Positions 52,125 through 62,350 of a stretch of DNA of 64,000 nucleotides are shown piece after piece (position 1 is the stretch's first letter; each line of letters begins with the position of its first letter). Both the position numbers and the translations under genes were made by a program. The notes under the pieces are model-generated. The model worked only from the letters and a program-made list of their open reading frames with translations. It searched no databases and was not told the DNA's origin. The stretch comes from Butyrivibrio sp. Su6 (GTDB lineage Bacteria; Bacillota; Clostridia; Lachnospirales; Lachnospiraceae), in the NCBI RefSeq assembly GCF_900108105.1, contig NZ_FNUR01000005.1, positions 124,001 through 188,000 on the forward strand, read 5' to 3'.

Positions 52125-52152
52125 TAGCCTTGACAATAAGTTGTCAAGGCTA
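52125..52152 (-). terminator. Hairpin terminator between nrdR and oppA
   Basis: TAGCCTTGACAA (52125-52136) and TTGTCAAGGCTA (52141-52152) form a perfect 12-bp stem with a four-base loop, 13 bases after nrdR. The trailing sequence is AT-rich rather than a clean T run, so termination may be partial. Confidence 0.7.
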
Positions 52153-52165
52153 ATACTTGTACTTT

Positions 52166-52678
52166 TTATTCTTTCTTTAAAAGAGGTGTGTTCTTGTCTG
52201 TGCTGTCTGTAATAGTCCCCTCAGCTTCCTTCTTAAGGACTGACTTCAGCTCATCCATAAATGTGTTCACATCCTTAAACTCTCTATAAACAGATGCAAA
52301 TCTGACATAAGCTACAGGATCAAGATTCTTCATCTTGTCCATAACAATCTCACCTATAGATCTGCTGGGGATTTCCTTCTGCTCCATATTAAAGATTTCT
52401 GTCTCTACTGCATCAACCATTTTAGTGATCTGCTCAGCACTTACAGGTCTCTTATGACACGCTCTGAACACTCCTGCCTCAATCTTGGCTCTGTCATATG
52501 GTTCTCTCACATCGCCCTTCTTGATAACAATAAGAGGTATTGTCTCAACTTTTTCATATGTAGTAAAACGCTTGCTACAGGAATCACAGACCCTTCTTCT
52601 CCTAATTGACGTATTATCGTCAGCCGGTCTTGAATCAATTACTCTGGTATCATCTTTCCCACAGAATGGGCACTTCAT
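52166..52678 (-). CDS. nrdR: Transcriptional repressor NrdR
   Basis: 170 residues from ATG 52678 (GGAGG site); an upstream 31-codon extension is rejected. The N-terminal zinc ribbon CPFCG...CDSCSKRFTTYE is followed by an ATP-cone (VIKKGDVREPYDRAKIEAGVFRACHKRPV). NrdR senses ATP/dATP and represses ribonucleotide reductase genes, none of which are in the window. The last ~20 residues are a polar extension beyond the usual end. It lies downstream of ftsZ. Confidence 0.95.
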   Translation of the reverse strand: MKCPFCGKDDTRVIDSRPADDNTSIRRRRVCDSCSKRFTTYEKVETIPLIVIKKGDVREPYDRAKIEAGVFRACHKRPVSAEQITKMVDAVETEIFNMEQKEIPSRSIGEIVMDKMKNLDPVAYVRFASVYREFKDVNTFMDELKSVLKKEAEGTITDSTDKNTPLLKKE

Positions 52679-52776
52679 AACTTTTCCTCCATTTCCCGAT
52701 TTGACATGTCCACTACATATTGGTGAAAAAATCAAACAACCACACAAACTATTGTAGCATTGTTCTGGCAAAAATA

Positions 52777-52808
52777 AAAGCCTTTTGCATAATTTGCAAA
52801 AGGCTTTT
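52777..52808. terminator. Terminator after ftsZ
   Basis: AAAAGCCTTTTGCA (52777-52790) and TGCAAAAGGCTTTT (52795-52808) form a 14-bp stem flanked by A and T runs on both sides. It ends the leftward dcw transcript before nrdR. Confidence 0.85.
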
Positions 52809-52828
52809 TAATACTATTTCGTTAACTT

Positions 52829-54061
52829 TTATTTTCTCTGTAAGAAATCAGGAATTTTAAGTGACTTTGGCTCTACTGTACTCTTGATATCTGTAGGTCT
52901 GTTGATACCAAGATTTGGCTTAGGAGCTGCAGCACTGTTCTCACGAGAAATACCAATTGTCTCAACTGAAGGCTGGATAGGAGTTACTACTGAAGATGGT
53001 GTAACAGTTGTAGCATGTGCTACGTTAACTGTAGGCTGTGGAATTGAAACTGGTGTTACAGGTGTTGCCTGCTGAACCGGTCTTGCTGCAGCTGGCTTAG
53101 CTGCCATAAGCTTATCATCAATTCCTGTAGCGATAACTGTAACTGTGCAAGTATCAGTCTTATTCTCATCATACATTGCACCAAAGATAACGTTTACATC
53201 ATCGCCGGCAAGTCCACGAACATAGTCAGAAGCTTCCTGAGCATCTGTAAGACTGATATCACCAGAGATATTGATGATAACATCTGTAGCTCCGTTAACC
53301 TTAGTCTCAAGAAGTGGACTCTCAACTGCCATCTTAACAGCATCAGCTGCCTTATCATCACCCTTACCGGTACCAATACCGATATGAGCAATTCCTTTAT
53401 CCTTCATAACAGTCTGTACATCTGCAAAATCGAGGTTGATAACTGCAGGTACATTAATAAGATCAGTAACACCCTGAACTGCCTGCTGAAGTACTTCATC
53501 AGCTTTCTTAAGGGCATCAGGCATAGTTGTACGTCTGTCAACAATCTGAAGAAGTTTATCGTTAGGGATAACAATAAGTGTATCTACATTAGTCCTGATA
53601 TTAGATATTCCAAGCATAGCGTTCTGCATACGAACACGAGCTTCGAAACTGAAAGGTTTTGTAACCACACCAACAGTAAGAATCCCCATCTCTTTGGCAA
53701 GTTTTGCAACAACTGGAGCAGCACCTGTTCCTGTTCCGCCACCCATACCACAAGTAACGAATACCATATCAGCGCCCTTAAGTGCAGCAGAAATCTCTTC
53801 TGCGCTCTCCTCAGCAGCCTTCTGGCCAATCTCAGGCTTTGCACCGGCACCAAGACCCTTTGTAAGCTTCTCACCGATCTGTAAAAGCTTAGGGGCTTTG
53901 CATAACTGAAGTGCCTGCTTATCTGTATTTATACCGATGAACTCAACACCGGTAATATTTTCGTCTACCATTCTATTTACAGCATTATTTCCTGCACCGC
54001 CGACCCCAACGACAATTATCTTGCAGGCATTTTCTGCTTCGTTTGACTTTATCTCCAGCAA
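52829..54061 (-). CDS. ftsZ: Cell division protein FtsZ (TTG start)
   Basis: The tubulin-like GTPase that builds the Z ring. GTP loop [13 protein letters not shown] (about residues 19-31), tubulin signature [12 protein letters not shown] (about 105-116), T7 loop [11 protein letters not shown] (about 207-217) and the C-terminal peptide KIPDFLQRK are present. The frame is open to ATG 54085, but AAGGAGG lies just before TTG 54061, which gives the usual N-terminus [12 protein letters not shown] take the TTG. The linker (about 320-375) is Pro/Thr/Val-rich. No ftsA or sepF neighbours. Confidence 0.95.
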   Translation of the reverse strand: MLEIKSNEAENACKIIVVGVGGAGNNAVNRMVDENITGVEFIGINTDKQALQLCKAPKLLQIGEKLTKGLGAGAKPEIGQKAAEESAEEISAALKGADMVFVTCGMGGGTGTGAAPVVAKLAKEMGILTVGVVTKPFSFEARVRMQNAMLGISNIRTNVDTLIVIPNDKLLQIVDRRTTMPDALKKADEVLQQAVQGVTDLINVPAVINLDFADVQTVMKDKGIAHIGIGTGKGDDKAADAVKMAVESPLLETKVNGATDVIINISGDISLTDAQEASDYVRGLAGDDVNVIFGAMYDENKTDTCTVTVIATGIDDKLMAAKPAAARPVQQATPVTPVSIPQPTVNVAHATTVTPSSVVTPIQPSVETIGISRENSAAAPKPNLGINRPTDIKSTVEPKSLKIPDFLQRK

Positions 54062-54169
54062 AACAACTCCTCCTTCATAATCCATAGACTCCTAATAGCT
54101 ATGATACGATTTTTTTGTTCAATTATCAACCTGTTTTTTTCCTTTAAATTTTTGTTTTTGTACAACAAT

Positions 54170-54988
54170 TTACTGCTTTTTTTCCTGAAAAGTCACGTTT
54201 TTTGTGTCTTCATCATAATCTTTCATTTCAAGCAAACCTGTTTTACCTTCAAGTTTAGGTAAAATGTACTGAAGTTGTATTATTTTTTCATCTATATAGT
54301 CTTTTGTGCCTATACTTACTTCAATTCCCTCGAAATACAGGTAAAGATTATACTCACTGTCAAAAAAGATCTTGTTTGCCTTTAAGTTGTACTTGGACAA
54401 AAGCTGTGTGATATCAAGGATTTCCTCAAAAACCTCCTCGTTATCTATTGGCAGTTTTTCGTAAAGTACAACATATGAAAAGCTAAGTCCTAAAACCTCA
54501 GGAACGTCATCACTGGCTTCCAGAGAGCTTTCAACCACTATTCCATCTCTGTCAAAATAAATATAGTGCCCAAGATACGAAATATATCCGGCAACCGCTT
54601 TTTCGTAAACATTTATTCTTACAGTGTCAGGGGATACTATCTCAACACTCATTTTTTCTACAAAAGGAACACCTTCTATAGATTTATTCCTGTATTTAAG
54701 TGAAAGATACAGTGAATTGTGACAGAACTTATCTGTCATTACCATATCTATGACTTCTTCGTTCGTGTAATGTGTATTACCTGTCACATAAACGTTTGTA
54801 ATGGTGTAATTATCCCTTATGTAAGTAAATGCCAGAAGTCCCACAATAAAAAGAGCTATGACTATGCCGATGATAATATAAAGACTCCTGTTATATCTTA
54901 AGGAGTCTGTGATCTTTTCAAAAAAACTTCTGATATCTATATTATTCTTTTTTCTTGGTCTGGTTTTTCTACGCTTTTTCTTTGCCAT
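54170..54988 (-). CDS. ftsQ: Cell division protein FtsQ/DivIB
   Basis: 272 residues: a Lys/Arg-rich cytoplasmic head (MAKKKRRKTRPRKK), one membrane helix (about 36-57), then a POTRA domain (ITNVYVTGNTHYTNEEVIDMV) and beta domain (VEKMSVEIVSPDTVRINVYEKAVAGYI). Part of the divisome complex with FtsL and DivIC. Five bases separate it from ftsW. Confidence 0.92.
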   Translation of the reverse strand: MAKKKRRKTRPRKKNNIDIRSFFEKITDSLRYNRSLYIIIGIVIALFIVGLLAFTYIRDNYTITNVYVTGNTHYTNEEVIDMVMTDKFCHNSLYLSLKYRNKSIEGVPFVEKMSVEIVSPDTVRINVYEKAVAGYISYLGHYIYFDRDGIVVESSLEASDDVPEVLGLSFSYVVLYEKLPIDNEEVFEEILDITQLLSKYNLKANKIFFDSEYNLYLYFEGIEVSIGTKDYIDEKIIQLQYILPKLEGKTGLLEMKDYDEDTKNVTFQEKKQ

Positions 54989-54993
54989 CTATA

Positions 54994-56139
54994 TCATCTT
55001 CCTATATTTCTGGCCACATTAAGCGCCACACCAATTTCTGCAAGCTGAACAATAACTGCGGAACCACCGTAACTTATAAAGGGTAGTGTGATTCCGGTGT
55101 TAGGGATAGTATTGGTTACAACCGCGATATTAAGAATAACCTGAATAGCAATATGACCCATTACACCGATAACCAAAAGTGCTCCAAACATATCCGGAGC
55201 ATTATTGGCTATTACCATCAATCTCCAGATAAGAAGAAGGAACATGAGCATTACTGCGATAGCTCCAAAAAGTCCCAGCTCTTCGCAGATAATTGAAAAG
55301 ATCATATCGTTCTGAGCTTCTGGAATGAAGCCCATTTTTTGCATACTCTCGCCAAGGCCTTTACCAAAAATTCCGCCTGAGCCAATAGCATAAAGAGCCT
55401 GAATAGTCTGGAATCCCTTACCACTTGCATAAGCAGCAGGATCAAGCCATACAAGTATTCTTTTAAATCTGTAGTTCATTCCACTTGAATCTGCCGAATT
55501 AGCAACAATAAGAACTATTACAGTGGCCAAAGCCAAAACAGAAAGAGCTGCGATAACATATCTCTTATATCCGGGCGTAGACACAAAAAGCATTACTACA
55601 GCTATGCCCATGATAATGATCGCAGAGCTAAGGTTCTTTGTAATTCCATAGACTAAAAGTGAAAGAAATGCCGGGAACGCAAGCATTGTTCCAAAGCCTT
55701 TCGGATCAAGTAATTTCTTTTTAAGTGAAATAACAAGTGTCGCAGAAAAAACAATTACGGCAAATTTGGCAACCTCGGCAGGCTGTATTGATATGCTTCC
55801 AACATACAACCATCTCTTAGCGCCGTTGATGGTTTTTCCAAGAGGAATCAGAAGAAGGAGCATTCCAGCTGCAATCACATAAATTGGAAAAGCAAATTTC
55901 TTAAGGATCCTATATGGAAAATAGGACATAAAAAGCATAGCTCCAAGTCCAATGATTGTTGGTCCGAGCTGATGCTTAAAGTAATAGGCTGAATCTCCAT
56001 AGTCCAGATTAGCTTCATAAGAACTTGTTGAATAAAGCATAACAAGTCCAAATGCCAGCAAAAACAGAACTATGAAAACCAGACTATAGTCTATATATGA
56101 TTCAACTTTTGGCTTTCTTAGTGTCCTGACTCTCTCCAC
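54994..56139 (-). CDS. ftsW: Lipid II flippase/glycosyltransferase FtsW
   Basis: 381 residues with ten membrane helices, SEDS family. Key parts are GAKRWLYVGSISIQPAEVAKFA (about residues 105-126), the central loop GKGLGESMQKMGFIPEAQNDMIFSIICEELG and the C-terminal LPFISYGGSAVIVQLAEIGVALN. It polymerises septal glycan with the adjacent PBP. It may equally be called SpoVE-like, but its place in the dcw cluster favours FtsW. Confidence 0.92.
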   Translation of the reverse strand: MERVRTLRKPKVESYIDYSLVFIVLFLLAFGLVMLYSTSSYEANLDYGDSAYYFKHQLGPTIIGLGAMLFMSYFPYRILKKFAFPIYVIAAGMLLLLIPLGKTINGAKRWLYVGSISIQPAEVAKFAVIVFSATLVISLKKKLLDPKGFGTMLAFPAFLSLLVYGITKNLSSAIIIMGIAVVMLFVSTPGYKRYVIAALSVLALATVIVLIVANSADSSGMNYRFKRILVWLDPAAYASGKGFQTIQALYAIGSGGIFGKGLGESMQKMGFIPEAQNDMIFSIICEELGLFGAIAVMLMFLLLIWRLMVIANNAPDMFGALLVIGVMGHIAIQVILNIAVVTNTIPNTGITLPFISYGGSAVIVQLAEIGVALNVARNIGR

Positions 56140-56175
56140 TTTAATCCCTCATAACAAATACCGTAAAAGAACACA

Positions 56176-57546
56176 TTACAGCGCATTTACGTATTCCTTG
56201 AATTTCTTTCCCCTGGTCTCATAATTTGGGAACATATCCCAGCTTGCACATGCAGGTGATAAAAGAACTGCATCACCCTCATCAGCGCTTTCTGTACAGA
56301 ACTTAAGTGCCTCTTCAAAGCTGTCTTTAAAACAATAATTAGTAAATCCATGCTTCTTAGCGCACTCTGCAATCTTTTCTTTTGTCTGGCCAATAAGTAC
56401 CAGAAGTTTTACCTTATCTCCAAAGTTTTCAATCCACTCATCATATTCACTACCTTTATCATAGCCCCCGCCGATAAGGATTGTTGGCTTGCTCATGGCT
56501 CTTATACCCTGGATAGCCGCATCCGGATTGGTTCCCTTGGAATCATTGTAATAGTCAACGCCATTCTTGGTAGCAACAAACTCAATTCTATGCTCTACTG
56601 CTTTGAAATTACGAACAACATTAAGAATTGTAGCAAGCGGAACACCCATAGAAAGAGCTATTGCTATGGCTGCCATAACATTTTCAACGTTGCAAAGGCC
56701 AACCAGATTCATGTCATGAATGTTCATGATCCTGGTTGCATTACCTGCTGTACTCATAAAGATCTCATCGCCATCAAGGAAGAATCCGTCAGAGAGCTTT
56801 TCTTTTGTTGAGAAAAAGATCACCTTAGATGGGCATCTGTTCCCAAAATCTCTTGTATATTCATTGTCATAATTAAGAACGCAGGTATCATCCTTTGTCT
56901 GTCTGTTTGTGACATTTTCCTTCATGGAAGCATAGCATTCCATTGTATGATGTCTGTTGAGATGATCCGGCGTAATATTAAGGATTGCTGATACGTTTGC
57001 ATGGAAATTATCAACAGCCTCAAGCTGGAAAGAACTGATCTCACCTGTAGTAACAGAGTCTTCAGTCATCTTAAGTGCGCTTTCAGCGTAGGATACGCCT
57101 ATATTTCCAACTACGTATGTATCTGCAAAATGAGCCTTCATAATATCGCCCACAAGAGTTGTAGTGGTAGTCTTACCATTTGTTCCTGTTATTGCAACCA
57201 GCTTACCTTTGGAAAAATTGTAAGCCAGCTCAATCTCACTCCAGATAGGTATATTTTTCTCTTTAATTCTCATAACTGTAGGTGCATCAAGAGGTACTGC
57301 AGGACTTGGAACAGTCAGAGAAAGTTCATCTAATACATCATCTTCGATATTTCCAATAATGATCTGTGTATTATCCCTATCTTCTTCGTGGAGTTTTTTC
57401 CTGATATCCTCTTCGGTCACCTTTGTATTCTCTTCCAATACGATTGGCACTGCACCAACCTGATGAAGAAGTCTTACTGATCCGACTCCAGAGAGACCTG
57501 AACCAATTACTAGTACTTTTTTTCCAATAATATCTGCTGCTTTCAT
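56176..57546 (-). CDS. murD: UDP-N-acetylmuramoylalanine--D-glutamate ligase
   Basis: 456 residues, cytosolic. N-terminal nucleotide-binding GSGLSGVGSVRLL, ATP loop GTNGKTTTT (about residues 120-128), the DSKGTNPDAA motif of the central domain, and LLSPACASWDMF near the C-terminus. Adds D-glutamate to the peptidoglycan precursor. Between mraY and ftsW. Confidence 0.96.
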   Translation of the reverse strand: MKAADIIGKKVLVIGSGLSGVGSVRLLHQVGAVPIVLEENTKVTEEDIRKKLHEEDRDNTQIIIGNIEDDVLDELSLTVPSPAVPLDAPTVMRIKEKNIPIWSEIELAYNFSKGKLVAITGTNGKTTTTTLVGDIMKAHFADTYVVGNIGVSYAESALKMTEDSVTTGEISSFQLEAVDNFHANVSAILNITPDHLNRHHTMECYASMKENVTNRQTKDDTCVLNYDNEYTRDFGNRCPSKVIFFSTKEKLSDGFFLDGDEIFMSTAGNATRIMNIHDMNLVGLCNVENVMAAIAIALSMGVPLATILNVVRNFKAVEHRIEFVATKNGVDYYNDSKGTNPDAAIQGIRAMSKPTILIGGGYDKGSEYDEWIENFGDKVKLLVLIGQTKEKIAECAKKHGFTNYCFKDSFEEALKFCTESADEGDAVLLSPACASWDMFPNYETRGKKFKEYVNAL

Positions 57547-57571
57547 TTTACATTCCTTCGTATATCATTAA

Positions 57572-58540
57572 TTATCTCAAACCGGCATAAGCAATAAGGC
57601 ACATGAGTATTGTTACTGTAGTAAACACATTCACGACCTTAGTCTCAGACCAGCCACCTTTTTCGAAATGATGATGAATAGGGGCCATTCTGAAGATTCT
57701 TTTACCGTGTGTTATCTTAAAATATGAAACCTGCATAATGACTGAAACAACTTCCAAAGCGTAAATAAAGCCAACTATCACAATGAATATAGGCATTTGC
57801 ATAACGTACGCTATTCCGGTAACAAATCCGCCTATAGCAAGGGATCCTGTGTCTCCCATCATTACTTTTCCGGGATATACGTTATATACAAGATAGCCCA
57901 AAAGAGCTCCCATCATAGCTGAAGACATAACCTCAGCTCCTGTTGCTCCTGTCACCATTCCAGCTATCGCAAAAAATCCTGCCACAACTGCTGTTACTGA
58001 CGCACAAAGACCGTCAACTCCGTCTGTGAAATTTGTTCCGTTGGCTGTTCCAAGTGCGATAAAGAACAGTATTGGAATATTCCAGAATCCAAAATCAAGC
58101 ATTATATCTGTGAATGGAACCTTCATAGCAAGTGAAAGATCAGTAAATTTCTCAACATAAAGAGCAAAAACAACTACAATAATAAGCTGACCAACGATCT
58201 TTTGCCATGCGCGAAGCCCCAGATTATGCTTTTTTACTACTTTGATATAATCATCAATAAAACCAATGAGTCCAAAACCAAAGGTGAGAATAAGCACCGG
58301 AATAACTTCCTTATGAGCTGCTCCGTACAATATTCCTATAATAAAGAAAGGAATAAGGAATATTAAGCCGCCCATTGTTGGCGTCCCGGTCTTTTTCTGA
58401 TGGGACTCAAGTCCCTCTTCACGCTCTGTCTGACCTGCCTTAAGCTTTTTTAACATGCCTATTACTGAAGGTCCGATCACAACTGCTACAATGAATGATA
58501 CAAGAACAGGTATCAGTGTTCTGGTTAAATAGTTTTCCAT
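57572..58540 (-). CDS. mraY: Phospho-N-acetylmuramoyl-pentapeptide transferase
   Basis: 322 residues with ten helices. The motifs GTPTMGGL (about 52-59), DDYIKV (about 90-95), NGTNFTDGVDGL (about 163-174), MGDTGSLA and HHHFEKGG are all present. Makes lipid I at the inner membrane face. Confidence 0.96.
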   Translation of the reverse strand: MENYLTRTLIPVLVSFIVAVVIGPSVIGMLKKLKAGQTEREEGLESHQKKTGTPTMGGLIFLIPFFIIGILYGAAHKEVIPVLILTFGFGLIGFIDDYIKVVKKHNLGLRAWQKIVGQLIIVVVFALYVEKFTDLSLAMKVPFTDIMLDFGFWNIPILFFIALGTANGTNFTDGVDGLCASVTAVVAGFFAIAGMVTGATGAEVMSSAMMGALLGYLVYNVYPGKVMMGDTGSLAIGGFVTGIAYVMQMPIFIVIVGFIYALEVVSVIMQVSYFKITHGKRIFRMAPIHHHFEKGGWSETKVVNVFTTVTILMCLIAYAGLR

Positions 58541-58557
58541 AATTACATCCTCAAATT

Positions 58558-60798
58558 TTAATTACTACTGCTTGCTGAAGCGGCCTCTTCCGGTACTCCC
58601 TCAAAATCAGGAAGTTCATCTCCTCCAACTACGCTTCCGCTGTCCGGATCTATAAGATTTCCGTTACTTGGGTCTACATAATAGCCCGTAGTAGGATCTT
58701 TGTCAAATGACTCCCAGATTGAATTTCTTTCTTTTTCCTCTGGGGCTTCAGTGGTCTCCTCCTCAGTTTCACCTGCCTCTTCTGTAACTTCCTCCGGATT
58801 TTCCTCCTGCTCTTCTTCCGCTACGGCTGTTGTAACAAGCTGCTCACGAAGAGTCTCGAGTTCCGCCTTTTCTTTTTCAGAAAGCTCCTCTGTCATAGGA
58901 TAGTTGAGATAAGGAAGAGCCTCTGTAAGAATAGCTCTTACTATTCTGGTTGCAAACTTGGCATCATCCTGATAAAGCACGTTGGGTCTATCAACAACAA
59001 CGTAGATTGCTATGTCTGGGTCAGATGCCGGTGCATATCCCATGAATGAAACAACATACTGATGGTTTCCACGGGGCAGAGTCTGAGCTGTTCCGGTCTT
59101 GCCGCCGATCATGTATCCTGCAGGCCTTGCAGTTTTACCTGTACCTTCCGAACCTGCAACTACCTGATTACAGTACTCTATTATCTTATCAGATGTGCTC
59201 TGTGATATTGTCTGTCTTAAAATTCTCGGTTCAATATTCTTAATTGTTGCTCCGCTGCTGCTCACAACTTTTTTTACAACATGAGGTTCGTAATAGTAGC
59301 CACCGTTGATCAGCGAGCTAAAGGCTGTTATCATCTCGATCATATCTACGTTAAAGCCCTGTCCAAAAGAGTTAGTGGCAAGGTCAGTAGATGTCATATT
59401 GGAAGCACTGTAGGTAAGGCCCTCAGTTCTGGCTTCTCCGGCAAGATCGATATTGGTCTTAAGTCCGAATCCGAAATCTTTTTGAAACTTGGTAAAAGTA
59501 TTAACCCCGATAGCCTGCGCTACATACATCATAGCTACGTTACAGGAGATCTCAATTCCTCTTGATACTGAAACAGCTCCGTCACCGTAGGTGTTATGGC
59601 ACTTGATCTCCCAACCGCCGACTTCGAGCTTACCAAGGCAGTTATAGACTTCGTCACCTGTTATAGAGCCGCTCTCAAGTCCAGTAGCTACAGTAAAAGG
59701 CTTGGCAACAGATCCGGGCTCGTATGTATCTGCAATGCAGAAATTTTTCCACAATGCATTGTAGTTCTGATAGAGCTGCTCATCAGTAAAGTTTTGAAGC
59801 ATTTCCTCAGTGATGTACACACCGGAATCATAGACTGATTCACCTTTTACTTTGTTTCCTTTTTCATCAACCGCAGGCATTCCGATAAGGGCCGCCGTAT
59901 CTCTTGGGTTGTTCAGGTCAAAGTTTGGATAACTTGCCATAGCAAGGATCTCACCAGTATGGATATCCATAATGATACAGCCTACATTATTGGCTCCGTT
60001 GCCTTCTCTGGCATTGTTTTTATACTGCTCATTGAACTCGTATAAATGTTTTTCAACTATTGTCTGAAGATTACCATCAATAGTTGTGACGATGCTATCA
60101 CCGTCTGTAGCTGAAATAGTTGTTCTCTCAAGATTGGAATCATCGTCAAGATATCCGTATTCTCTTCCGGGAGTTCCACTAAGAGTGCTGTTGTAATACT
60201 CTTCAAGTCCATACATACCAGTGTTGTCACTTGAAGTAAAGCCTATTATGTCACTGGCAAGAGAACCGTTTGGATATTTACGAATGTAGCTCTCCTCGAA
60301 CCAAATGCCCTGAATATTTTCATCATAGGTTTCAGAGCCGGGAGTAATAAGTCCCTGAAACTCACTGATTTCTGAGTAAGTAAGTTTTTTGGCCAAAATA
60401 TAATACTGAGATGATGGATGCTCTGAAAGGTAATTTCTTATATCACCCCCATCAAGCCCAAAGCATCTTACAAGCGCTTTTATCGTAGGATCAAGATATT
60501 TGGAATCCCTTAAAAGAATCTTTGCATCAAGGATGACATTGTATACTTTCTCGCTGTAGGCAAGAATAGTATTGTTGGCATCCAGGATCTCGCCTCTTCT
60601 AAAGGGAATAGTTGTCGAATCATATTGCTGCTGAGAAAGAACCTGTTTCTGATACTCCTCACCGTTGTTCTTAGTTATAAGGATAAGTCTGACCCCTAAC
60701 CCAACGAAAGCCAGTAGTACCAATACAAATAGCACCACCAGCTTTTTTCTCATTCCTATAGTAAACTTCTGCTTATTTTTTTCTTTACGCCTTTTCAT
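58558..60798 (-). CDS. ftsI: Septal penicillin-binding protein (FtsI/PBP2b class)
   Basis: 746 residues. One membrane helix (about 18-40), dimerisation domain, then a transpeptidase with active Ser363 in SVAK (363-366), SCN (418-420) and KTG near residue 570. In place of PASTA repeats the C-terminus (from about residue 630) is a very acidic Glu/Thr-rich tail with a YYVDPSNGNLIDPDSG segment. It cross-links septal wall with FtsW. It lies between ftsL and mraY; murE and murF, often here, are absent. Confidence 0.94.
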   Translation of the reverse strand: MKRRKEKNKQKFTIGMRKKLVVLFVLVLLAFVGLGVRLILITKNNGEEYQKQVLSQQQYDSTTIPFRRGEILDANNTILAYSEKVYNVILDAKILLRDSKYLDPTIKALVRCFGLDGGDIRNYLSEHPSSQYYILAKKLTYSEISEFQGLITPGSETYDENIQGIWFEESYIRKYPNGSLASDIIGFTSSDNTGMYGLEEYYNSTLSGTPGREYGYLDDDSNLERTTISATDGDSIVTTIDGNLQTIVEKHLYEFNEQYKNNAREGNGANNVGCIIMDIHTGEILAMASYPNFDLNNPRDTAALIGMPAVDEKGNKVKGESVYDSGVYITEEMLQNFTDEQLYQNYNALWKNFCIADTYEPGSVAKPFTVATGLESGSITGDEVYNCLGKLEVGGWEIKCHNTYGDGAVSVSRGIEISCNVAMMYVAQAIGVNTFTKFQKDFGFGLKTNIDLAGEARTEGLTYSASNMTSTDLATNSFGQGFNVDMIEMITAFSSLINGGYYYEPHVVKKVVSSSGATIKNIEPRILRQTISQSTSDKIIEYCNQVVAGSEGTGKTARPAGYMIGGKTGTAQTLPRGNHQYVVSFMGYAPASDPDIAIYVVVDRPNVLYQDDAKFATRIVRAILTEALPYLNYPMTEELSEKEKAELETLREQLVTTAVAEEEQEENPEEVTEEAGETEEETTEAPEEKERNSIWESFDKDPTTGYYVDPSNGNLIDPDSGSVVGGDELPDFEGVPEEAASASSSN

Positions 60799-60875
60799 CT
60801 AAACATAAAATCCTTCCAATTACACCCTTTCAATTATAGTCATATTTTGTACCAGGGGCAAATTTTTTTAAGAAG

Positions 60876-61313
60876 TTATTCATGCGGGATAGGCGCAATC
60901 TGGCGTACATAGTCGTTTCCGCCGCCATCAGAATATGTTATGATCTGTCCCTCACTGGCATACGTCATTCCGTATTCCTGAATTGCTATTCTTTTTACCT
61001 CATCAAGGTCAACATTGCCGTTAGCTCTGTTGTAAGCCTCATCGTTATCCTGTTTTAATGCATTAAGTTGGCTCTCAAGCTGAGCTACATGTTTAACGCT
61101 GTTCTTGATCTGTGACTGCAAATTGATGTACCATGCAAGCGTTCCCACCATAAGCACCATTGCCATTGATAAAAACACAAGATATCCAAGGCTCATGTGG
61201 TGGCGCCTTCTATTTTTCTTTTGAGGCTCCTGCACATGGAAGCGGTCTTTTTTCTCATTTGGTTGTTCATTGATCTTTCTTACGGTATTTCCGCGAATGT
61301 ATTCATTTGCCAT
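60876..61313 (-). CDS. ftsL: FtsL/DivIC-type septum protein
   Basis: 145 residues from ATG 61313 (GGGAGG site); the upstream 37-codon extension overlaps rsmH and is rejected. A basic head is followed by one membrane helix (about 43-63), a coiled coil (about 64-95) and a short extracellular part (LDEVKRIAIQEYGMTYA) typical of FtsL. Sequence conservation is low in this family; position between rsmH and the PBP supports the call. Confidence 0.85.
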   Translation of the reverse strand: MANEYIRGNTVRKINEQPNEKKDRFHVQEPQKKNRRRHHMSLGYLVFLSMAMVLMVGTLAWYINLQSQIKNSVKHVAQLESQLNALKQDNDEAYNRANGNVDLDEVKRIAIQEYGMTYASEGQIITYSDGGGNDYVRQIAPIPHE

Positions 61314-61353
61314 GTTAGCCTCCCTTCTTACTGCTATTGCAGTTAAGTTAATT

Positions 61354-62292
61354 TCATTTAATCTTTTCAAAAACTCTAAGCTTTGCACTCTGAGAACGTT
61401 TATTCTCAGCAAGCTCTTTTTCACTTGGTAAAATAGGCTTTCTTGTTATTACCTTGCCTTTTGATGTCTTACCACATACGCAGACCGGAAAATTAGGTGG
61501 GCATGTGCAAGGATTCTCGTTTCTCCTGAAGTTATTCTTGGTTATTCTGTCTTCCAATGAATGGAAAGTAATAACGCAGAGCCTTCCTCCGGGATTAAGG
61601 AAATCAATAAATCCATCCAAAGAGTTCTGCAAAACATCCAACTCTCTGTTAAGGGCTATTCTGATAGCCTGATATGTTCTCTTGGAAGGATGCCCTCCCT
61701 TTTCTCTCATCTTGGCTGGTATAGCCGCCTTAATGATGTCATTGAGCTGTCCCGTTGTTTCTATTGGAGATTTAGCTCTTTCTATACAGATATGCTTTGC
61801 AATATTCTTGGCAAATTTATCTTCTCCAAAATCTCTTATGATATGGAAAAGTTCCATCTCAGAATAGTCATTGATAATATCTCTGGCTGTCAGTGTCTGT
61901 CTCTGGTCCATTCTCATATCGAGAGGAACATCTTCTTTATAGGTAAAACCTCTTTCAGCGTTATCAAGCTGGTATGATGACACTCCAAGATCAAGCAGTA
62001 TACCGTCAACTCCGGTAACTCCAAGAGCTTTCAGCCTCTCCACAGCATTTTCATAGTTATCTCTGATGATAGTGACTCTGGATTCATAAGGTTCAAGTCT
62101 CTTTGTCGCTGCACGGATAGCGTCTTCATCCTGATCTGTGCCGTACAGATGTCCTCCATCCGTAAGTCTCTCAGCTATATGTGAAGAATGTCCTGCGCCA
62201 CCAAGAGTTCCATCAAGATAAATTCCATCAGGCTTAATATTCAAATTGTCCAGGCACTCATCAAGGAGTACTGAATAATGTTTGAATTCCAT
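61354..62292 (-). CDS. rsmH: 16S rRNA (cytosine-1402-N4)-methyltransferase
   Basis: 312 residues, SAM-dependent. Motifs [22 protein letters not shown] (about residues 25-36), [13 protein letters not shown] (about 97-109), and [11 protein letters not shown] (about 235-245), with a Cys-rich [15 protein letters not shown] segment near 260-275. Also called MraW. Between mraZ and ftsL. Confidence 0.96.
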   Translation of the reverse strand: MEFKHYSVLLDECLDNLNIKPDGIYLDGTLGGAGHSSHIAERLTDGGHLYGTDQDEDAIRAATKRLEPYESRVTIIRDNYENAVERLKALGVTGVDGILLDLGVSSYQLDNAERGFTYKEDVPLDMRMDQRQTLTARDIINDYSEMELFHIIRDFGEDKFAKNIAKHICIERAKSPIETTGQLNDIIKAAIPAKMREKGGHPSKRTYQAIRIALNRELDVLQNSLDGFIDFLNPGGRLCVITFHSLEDRITKNNFRRNENPCTCPPNFPVCVCGKTSKGKVITRKPILPSEKELAENKRSQSAKLRVFEKIK

Positions 62293-62350
62293 ACTTTTTC
62301 CTTACTGTTTTTAAACCATACACCAGACTCGAAAAGCTTCTAGGTTCAGC

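Noticed and set aside
53384-53884. Rightward open frame of 166 codons opposite ftsZ
   Set aside because: Covers the tubulin signature of ftsZ on the other strand; no independent support.
54059-54085. ATG at 54085 as ftsZ start
   Set aside because: The ribosome site lies between this ATG and the TTG at 54061, and the TTG gives the normal family N-terminus.
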